Shown piece by piece: positions 15,143 through 20,996 of a DNA stretch of 20,996 nt. Position 1 is the stretch's first letter; the number at the start of each line of letters is the position of its first letter. The translations under genes and the position numbers were made by a program. Source of the DNA: Hydrogenothermaceae bacterium (GTDB lineage Bacteria; Aquificota; Aquificia; Aquificales; Hydrogenothermaceae); the NCBI GenBank assembly GCA_012961365.1, contig DTZN01000241.1, positions 1-20,996 on the forward strand. Direction: 5' to 3'. The notes beneath the pieces were generated by a model. It was not told the DNA's origin and ran no database searches. It saw nothing but the letters and a program-made list of their open reading frames with translations.

Positions 15143-16929
<1,787 letters not shown>

Positions 16930-16966
16930 TCTTTTTCTCCTCTTTAAATTTAATTCAAAAATATAT

Positions 16967-17848
16967 TTACTTATTTAAAATAAATCTGTCAATTCTTATG
17001 CTTCGTTTTAAAAAGTTTAGTATGTTTCTTTTATCTAATAAAACTTTAGGGTTTTTTGATATAGCAGATATAAGCATTCTATAACCTGTTTTAAAATCTC
17101 CAAATTTAAAGGCTATATCTGAAACATGCATTTCAAAGTATGGTAGATATTTTGGTGGGATTTTAGATTTATATTCTTCGTATAACTTTAAAGTATAAAT
17201 ATAAAAATTATTTGTTTTGCTCATTCTAGTTGGAGAATTATGCTCCCTTATAAAAACAGTATTAGTATCTAATATTTTAATTTTCATTCCTTTAAGTCTA
17301 GCTCTTATAAAGAGTTCTATATCTTCTCTAAATTTAAATTCAGAATTATAAAAAGGAAAAGTTTGCTTTTTAAAAGCAGTTGCAGAAGGAAAACCTATTT
17401 TAGAAGAAAATATCATTTTGTCTAAATCTTTTTCAATCTTACTTTTGGAAACTCTCTTTATGTTTCCACTTTCATCTATAAATGTTCTTGGCTTTGAAAA
17501 AATAACATCTACATTTTTTAATTTAGGTAGATTTTTTTCTATGTGGTATTTATCCCACAAATCATCAGCATCTAAAAAAAATAAATAATTCCCACTAGAT
17601 GCTTTCGCTCCTTTATTTCCTGCTATATTTCTTCCCTGATTAGTTTTATTTTTCAAATATTTAATTTTTCCTTTTTTTATAAGATTTCCAAAATTTTTGA
17701 ATAAAACTTCTTCTGTTTTATCACTTGATGCATCGTTTACTATTATAACTTCTGTATCAGTATAAGTTTGATTTAAAACACTATCTATAGCTTCTTTTAT
17801 ATACTTTTCTCCATTGTAAACAGGAACTATAACACTAACTTTTGCCAT
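16967..17848 (-). CDS. Glycosyltransferase family 2
   Basis: This 293-residue GT-A fold enzyme would transfer a sugar from a nucleotide-sugar. The N-terminal domain reads KVSVIVPVYNGEKYIKEAIDSVLNQTY (3-29), with VNDASSDKT (37-45) and the metal-binding DADD at 93-96. A basic C-terminal half (about 200-293) has no membrane span and is probably amphipathic, which would place the enzyme at the cytosolic face of the inner membrane. The acceptor is unknown; surface polysaccharide or LPS core is likely from its partner. It starts 14 bases inside the end of the preceding glycosyltransferase gene, with aaggag upstream of ATG 17848, so the two are coupled. Confidence 0.9.
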   Translation of the reverse strand: MAKVSVIVPVYNGEKYIKEAIDSVLNQTYTDTEVIIVNDASSDKTEEVLFKNFGNLIKKGKIKYLKNKTNQGRNIAGNKGAKASSGNYLFFLDADDLWDKYHIEKNLPKLKNVDVIFSKPRTFIDESGNIKRVSKSKIEKDLDKMIFSSKIGFPSATAFKKQTFPFYNSEFKFREDIELFIRARLKGMKIKILDTNTVFIREHNSPTRMSKTNNFYIYTLKLYEEYKSKIPPKYLPYFEMHVSDIAFKFGDFKTGYRMLISAISKNPKVLLDKRNILNFLKRSIRIDRFILNK

Positions 17849-18602
17849 TTTTCTCCTTTTGCTCTAATTCCCATAAAAATAGGTATTTTAAAAATGTAGA
17901 AAATAAATAACTCATAGAAACAGATAGTCCCCTTATACCATCTAGAAATCCTAGTTTTATAAAATACTGCCTAAAAAAAGCCCAAAAAGGATTGATTATA
18001 AGTTTATGTAATTTAAACCTTTTACCATTTTTATACATTTCTTCTGCAGAAATTTTCGCGTATTTTAAGGATTTATTAAAATGCTCGCTTAAATTTTTGT
18101 AAGTATAGTGGTATAAATATCCTTTTAATTTATATGTTTTTCCATCAATTCTCAAATACTCGTGAATATTTCCTCCTTCCCATCTTGGATTTGCACTTCG
18201 CCTAACTAGTCTTAAAACCCAGTCAGGTTGCCAAGTAAAGTTTAAAAATTTACCAATGTAATAGGTTTTCCTATTTATATAAAATCCATCTGCTTTTTTA
18301 GCTTCTATTGCTTTTATAATTTCTTCTTTTAACCCTTTAGAAACAACCTCATCTGCATCTATAAATAAAATCCATTCATTCGCGCATTTTTCAAGAGCTG
18401 AGTTTTTTTGGTCTTTAAAACCTTTCCAGTTTTCAATAAAAACTTTTGCACCATAATTTTTTGCTATTTCTACTGTTTTATCTGTTGAATGACTATCAAC
18501 TACAATTATTTCTTCTGCTATATCTTTAATTGCATCTAAAGTTCTTGGAAGATTTTCTTCTTCATTATATGTAATTATTGCAACAGATAAAGGAAATTTC
18601 AT
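17835..18602 (-). CDS. Glycosyltransferase family 2, WaaE/KdtX-like
   Basis: This 255-residue glycosyltransferase resembles the LPS-core glucosyltransferase WaaE/KdtX group. It reads PLSVAIITYNEEENLPRTLDAI (4-25), EEIIVVDSHSTDKTVEIAKNYGAKVF (30-55), then WKGFKDQKNSALEKCANEWILFIDADE (59-85) with the DxD at 82-84, all typical. WEGGNIHEYL (141-150) carries the probable catalytic region of this branch. A hydrophobic stretch near the C-terminus (about 229-245) may anchor it to the membrane. Start ATG 18602 has only a modest ribosome-binding signal. It is first in a run with the second glycosyltransferase, aldehyde dehydrogenase and glnB. Confidence 0.9.
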   Translation of the reverse strand: MKFPLSVAIITYNEEENLPRTLDAIKDIAEEIIVVDSHSTDKTVEIAKNYGAKVFIENWKGFKDQKNSALEKCANEWILFIDADEVVSKGLKEEIIKAIEAKKADGFYINRKTYYIGKFLNFTWQPDWVLRLVRRSANPRWEGGNIHEYLRIDGKTYKLKGYLYHYTYKNLSEHFNKSLKYAKISAEEMYKNGKRFKLHKLIINPFWAFFRQYFIKLGFLDGIRGLSVSMSYLFSTFLKYLFLWELEQKEKNGKS

Positions 18603-18628
18603 ATAATTCTCTTTAAGGTTTTTTTAAT

Positions 18629-18634
18629 ATTATA
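18629..18634 (-). promoter_or_regulatory. Possible -10 element for the glycosyltransferase run
   Basis: TATAAT lies on the minus strand in the 44-base gap between the divergent genes, 27 bases before ATG 18602. The best -35 candidate is TTCTCT, 18 bases further upstream inside the neighbouring gene, which is weak. In such AT-rich DNA the match alone is not strong. Confidence 0.3.
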
Positions 18635-18646
18635 TAGGAGAATTTT

Positions 18647-19240
18647 ATGGATAGAGAAATAAAAAGAAAAATTTTTCATATATTTTCAATTCTTTTATTA
18701 CTTCCAGTTTTATACTTATTTGGGAAATACTTTCTAGCAGGCTTAATGGTAATTTTAGCAACTACTGTTTATTTAATAGTAAAACTCAATATAAAAAATC
18801 CTATTACTCAACTTTTATGGTTTTTCATTGAAAATCTAGAAAGAGAAGAAAATTTAAAAACTTTCCCTGCTAAAGAAGCTTTTTCTCTAGCTCTTGGAAT
18901 AACAATAGTTAGTTTATTTTTTGAAGAAAAAATTGTAGCAATATCGATAATATCATTAGCAATTTATGATGGAATAGCAACAATAATAGGGATGAAATTT
19001 GGGAAAATAAAGCTTTTAAACAACAGAACGTTAGAAGGAACCGTTGCAGGAATTATTGTAAATACAATTGCTCTAAGTTTTATTATAAACCCACTAATAG
19101 GATTAATAATTTCTATATTTGTTGCTGTTATTGAAAACATAAGTTCTTCTAAAGAAGATAATTTTTATATTCCTGTGGCTACTGCATTTTTCAGCTTTTT
19201 TCTATTTTTGTATTTGAGAAATTTCACACCTTCTTTATAA
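18647..19240 (+). CDS. Polyprenol/phytol kinase-like membrane protein (dolichol kinase, CdsA-related fold)
   Basis: This 197-residue protein has about six hydrophobic segments. It carries the signature of CTP-dependent lipid alcohol kinases related to dolichol kinase and the plant phytol kinase VTE5: an N-terminal basic motif REIKRKIFHIFS (3-14), AIYDGIATIIGMKFGK (105-120) with Asp108, RTLEGTVAG (127-135), and ENISSSKEDNFYIPVATAF (163-181), where the acidic residues and Pro are the conserved DN-x-x-x-P element. It would phosphorylate an isoprenoid alcohol at the inner membrane. Which alcohol is unknown; a phosphatidate cytidylyltransferase role is less likely because the CdsA signature is absent. 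ATG 18647 has aggag 6 bases upstream. It is divergent from the glycosyltransferases. Confidence 0.8.
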   Translation: MDREIKRKIFHIFSILLLLPVLYLFGKYFLAGLMVILATTVYLIVKLNIKNPITQLLWFFIENLEREENLKTFPAKEAFSLALGITIVSLFFEEKIVAISIISLAIYDGIATIIGMKFGKIKLLNNRTLEGTVAGIIVNTIALSFIINPLIGLIISIFVAVIENISSSKEDNFYIPVATAFFSFFLFLYLRNFTPSL

Positions 19241-19241
19241 T
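19214..19241 (+). promoter_or_regulatory. Candidate promoter of the efflux genes
   Basis: TTGAGA (19214-19219) and TATAAT (19236-19241) are 16 bases apart; a second TATAAT follows at 19242-19247. The predicted start near 19248 lies 34 bases before the adaptor ATG. The -35 is inside the last codons of the kinase-like gene. Confidence 0.4.
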
Positions 19242-19281
19242 TATAATTTAAGTAATAATCACTAGTAAGGATTTTAAGCTA

Positions 19282-20292
19282 ATGAGAATAATTTTGCTTT
19301 TAATAGTTTTCATCTATACATTTTCCGCTTATGCAGTGGAGGTAAAAGTTTTTACACCAAAAAAAGAAAAAATTACTATTTATTATGAAACAGACGGCTA
19401 TTTGATAGCAGATAAAAAAGTAGAAATAAAACCTGAAATTTCAGGAATTGTTGAACAAATCTTTATAAAAGAAGGACAGTTTATAAAAAAAGACCAAAAA
19501 TTAGCAAAAATAAAACAAACACAGCTAAATTTTCAACTAGAAAGACAAAATTTTTTAATCCAAAAACAAAAGGAAAATTTAAATTACTTAAAAACAGTTT
19601 TTGAAAGAAAAAAATTTTTATATGAAAAAAAGCTAATTAGTGAAGATGAATTTTTACAAGCAAAAAGAAACTATTTAACAGCTTTACAAGATTTAAATGC
19701 ACTAGAAAGCCAGTTGAAAGAAATCCAAGACCAACTATTAAAAACTATAGTCAAAGCTCCCTTTGATGGATATTTAGATAAAAAATTTGTAAATATTGGA
19801 GATTTTGTTTCTTCTAATACAAAACTTTTTTATTTATATGACCCTAAGAGTATAGTATTAAATTTTTATTTGCCACAAAGATTTTTAAGTATAGTAAAAA
19901 AGCATCAAGAAATTACTTTTAAATTAAATAAAGAAAATCATACTGCAAAAATATTTTATATTTCAAATTCACTGACAAAAAATGGATTACTGCAAATAAA
20001 AGCAAAGCTTAGAGATTTAAATTTAATTTATGAGAATGTTTATGTTAAAGTTCTATTTCCAGAAAAAATTATAGAGGGATACATTTTACCAGAAATGGCG
20101 GTTCATATGAAGAAATCAAAAGTATTTGTTTACGTGGTCAAAAATGGAAAAGTAAAAATAAAAACCATAAATATACTCTCTCAAAAATATGGAAAAATCA
20201 TAACAGATACATTTTTTAGTCAAAATGAAAAAGTAGTTCTAGAGGCACCTTTTGATATAAAAGAGGGAATAGATGTTAAAATTATTAATTAG
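19282..20292 (+). CDS. Efflux periplasmic adaptor (HlyD/RND membrane fusion protein)
   Basis: This 336-residue exported adaptor would bridge an inner-membrane pump and an outer-membrane channel. The signal peptide is MRIILLLIVFIYTFSAYA (cleavage likely near residue 18). Next come a first lipoyl-type half (KVEIKPEISGIVEQIFIKEGQFIKKDQKLAKI, 46-77), a coiled-coil hairpin of about 70 residues (82-155), and the second lipoyl half (IVKAPFDGYLDKKFVNIGDFVSS, 156-178). A beta-barrel and membrane-proximal domain complete the standard adaptor plan. The hairpin is on the short side. It overlaps the TolC-like gene by 20 bases. No pump gene follows within the window, so the partner (RND or ABC) is unknown. 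Confidence 0.9.
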   Translation: MRIILLLIVFIYTFSAYAVEVKVFTPKKEKITIYYETDGYLIADKKVEIKPEISGIVEQIFIKEGQFIKKDQKLAKIKQTQLNFQLERQNFLIQKQKENLNYLKTVFERKKFLYEKKLISEDEFLQAKRNYLTALQDLNALESQLKEIQDQLLKTIVKAPFDGYLDKKFVNIGDFVSSNTKLFYLYDPKSIVLNFYLPQRFLSIVKKHQEITFKLNKENHTAKIFYISNSLTKNGLLQIKAKLRDLNLIYENVYVKVLFPEKIIEGYILPEMAVHMKKSKVFVYVVKNGKVKIKTINILSQKYGKIITDTFFSQNEKVVLEAPFDIKEGIDVKIIN

Positions 20293-20890
20293 TTTACTAT
20301 TTATCTTTTCACTATCTCTTGCAATTACTCGGGAAGATATAATAAAACTTGCAGAAGAAAAAACATCACAAATAAAACTATCAAAAAAAGATTTAGAATT
20401 TATAGAAGCCCAAATTAAAGAAGTTATGAGTAATATTTATCCTCATTTAGAAATTAATGGAATATACACAAGATATGACTCAAACTACATCACTGGATTT
20501 TCACTAGAAAATCAATATAAAGCATCAGTAAGTTTGAAACAAGCAATTTTTGATAAGTCGGTATTTGAGAGTATAAAAATAGCAAAATTAAACAGGGAAT
20601 TACAAAAACTAATATTAAAACAAGTAAAAAACGAAATTATATATACTGCACTTACTTTATATGAAGATATTTTATACAAAAAAAACCTTTTACAAATAAA
20701 ACAAAAAACACTGAAATATTGGCAAAAACAACTAGAACTTATAGAAGAAAACTATAAACAAGGATTTATAAACAAGTTTGAATATTTAAGAACCAAAGCA
20801 CAGTATGAAAATGCTATAGCTGAAGTGGAACTTGCAAAAATAAATTATCAAAAAGCTTTAGTTAATCTAAAAAAGTTTTTATTATACTAA
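20273..20890 (+). CDS. TolC-family outer-membrane efflux protein, half length (probably truncated)
   Basis: The signal peptide MLKLLISLLFIFSLSLA is followed by the TolC-family start (ITREDIIKLAEEKTSQIKLSKKDLEFIEAQIKEVMSNIYPHLEINGIYTRYD) and long helices ending YENAIAEVELAKINYQKALVNLKKF. That is the first of the two structural repeats of a TolC protomer: about 60 residues with beta strand, then the helical hairpin. The protein stops at 205 residues (LLY, TAA 20888-20890), whereas family members are usually over 400. No plus frame after the stop continues with recognisable TolC second-half sequence in the remaining 106 bases. The start ATG 20273 lies inside the adaptor gene, with agaggg 5 bases upstream. 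It is probably a truncated gene; a real half-size protein that assembles as a hexamer is possible but less likely. Confidence 0.75.
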   Translation: MLKLLISLLFIFSLSLAITREDIIKLAEEKTSQIKLSKKDLEFIEAQIKEVMSNIYPHLEINGIYTRYDSNYITGFSLENQYKASVSLKQAIFDKSVFESIKIAKLNRELQKLILKQVKNEIIYTALTLYEDILYKKNLLQIKQKTLKYWQKQLELIEENYKQGFINKFEYLRTKAQYENAIAEVELAKINYQKALVNLKKFLLY

Positions 20891-20996
20891 TTCCACTATA
20901 AGCATTATGGGTTCTAACAATGATTCTATTTCCGTTAAAAAAGCAGATATTGTTATGTTTGAATGTTTTAAAATAACAGGCAGAAAAAAATTTATA
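20882..20996 (-). pseudogene. Possible 3' remnant of a type II secretion/pilus F (GspF/PilC) gene, cut by the window edge
   Basis: The minus strand is open from the window edge to a stop at 20884-20882. Its last 23 residues include ISAFLTEIESLLEPIMLIV. The LLEPIMLI element after a helical region resembles the C-terminal hairpin of GspF/PilC inner-membrane proteins, but the usual continuation (a Gly-rich span ending in LPIF) is missing, replaced by ELV and a stop. Upstream residues FFLPVILKHSN could be the FFPP-V region of the same family with about 35 residues lost. This rests on a short match by eye. A plus-strand frame from ATG 20907 is also open to the edge but has no ribosome-binding site. 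Confidence 0.2.

Overview
The window is very AT-rich (judged by eye about 30% G+C), densely packed and bacterial. Proteins are rich in Lys, Ile, Glu and Phe. Genes sit in tight co-directional blocks with overlapping stops and starts, and TTG or GTG starts are common. Combined with an archaeal-type Ogg2 DNA glycosylase, full ammonia-assimilation genes and a UppP/RodZ/LPS-type envelope gene set, this suggests a thermophilic Gram-negative of the Aquificota, perhaps Hydrogenothermaceae (Sulfurihydrogenibium/Persephonella-like). That placement is an inference; there is no rRNA in the window. No tRNA, rRNA, CRISPR array, insertion sequence or phage gene was seen.

Layout, left to right. (1) 64-2399, minus: bioF-like PLP enzyme, a translationally coupled 78-residue unknown, and a D-2-hydroxyacid (glycerate/hydroxypyruvate-type) dehydrogenase. 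(2) 2465-3529, plus: membrane diguanylate cyclase, divergent from bioF. (3) 3526-10507, minus: a long probable operon hemL - NTF2-like protein - nrdR - CPA2 Na+/H+ antiporter - uppP - aconitase. Its promoter, an extended -10, lies inside what would otherwise look like the 5' end of hemL. (4) 10631-13560, plus: small Cys-rich protein, RodZ-like protein, Ogg2 glycosylase/lyase, rsmG and an RsuA/RluB-type pseudouridine synthase, nearly all touching. (5) 13578-18602, minus: two family-2 glycosyltransferases, aldehyde dehydrogenase and glnB (PII), then a 137-base control region and glnA. (6) 18647-20890, plus: a polyprenol/phytol-kinase-like membrane protein, then an efflux adaptor and a half-length TolC-like protein.

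How the genes work together. glnA and glnB form the nitrogen-assimilation pair; both keep the tyrosines used for nucleotidyl control. The glnA leader carries a good sigma-54-like -24/-12 element and two perfect palindromes upstream. hemL feeds tetrapyrrole synthesis, NrdR controls ribonucleotide reductase, UppP recycles the lipid carrier for wall and glycan synthesis, and aconitase serves the (oxidative or reductive) TCA cycle. The glycosyltransferases and RodZ point to envelope synthesis.

Most of the window is ordinary housekeeping DNA. The parts most worth a second look are the glnA control region, the inverted repeat at the hemL start of transcription, the small Cys-rich protein that heads the RodZ/Ogg2 operon, the two terminators buried in the 3' ends of convergent genes, and the broken-looking right edge (half-length TolC facing a possible type II secretion F-protein remnant). 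I did not find a clearly new multi-gene system.
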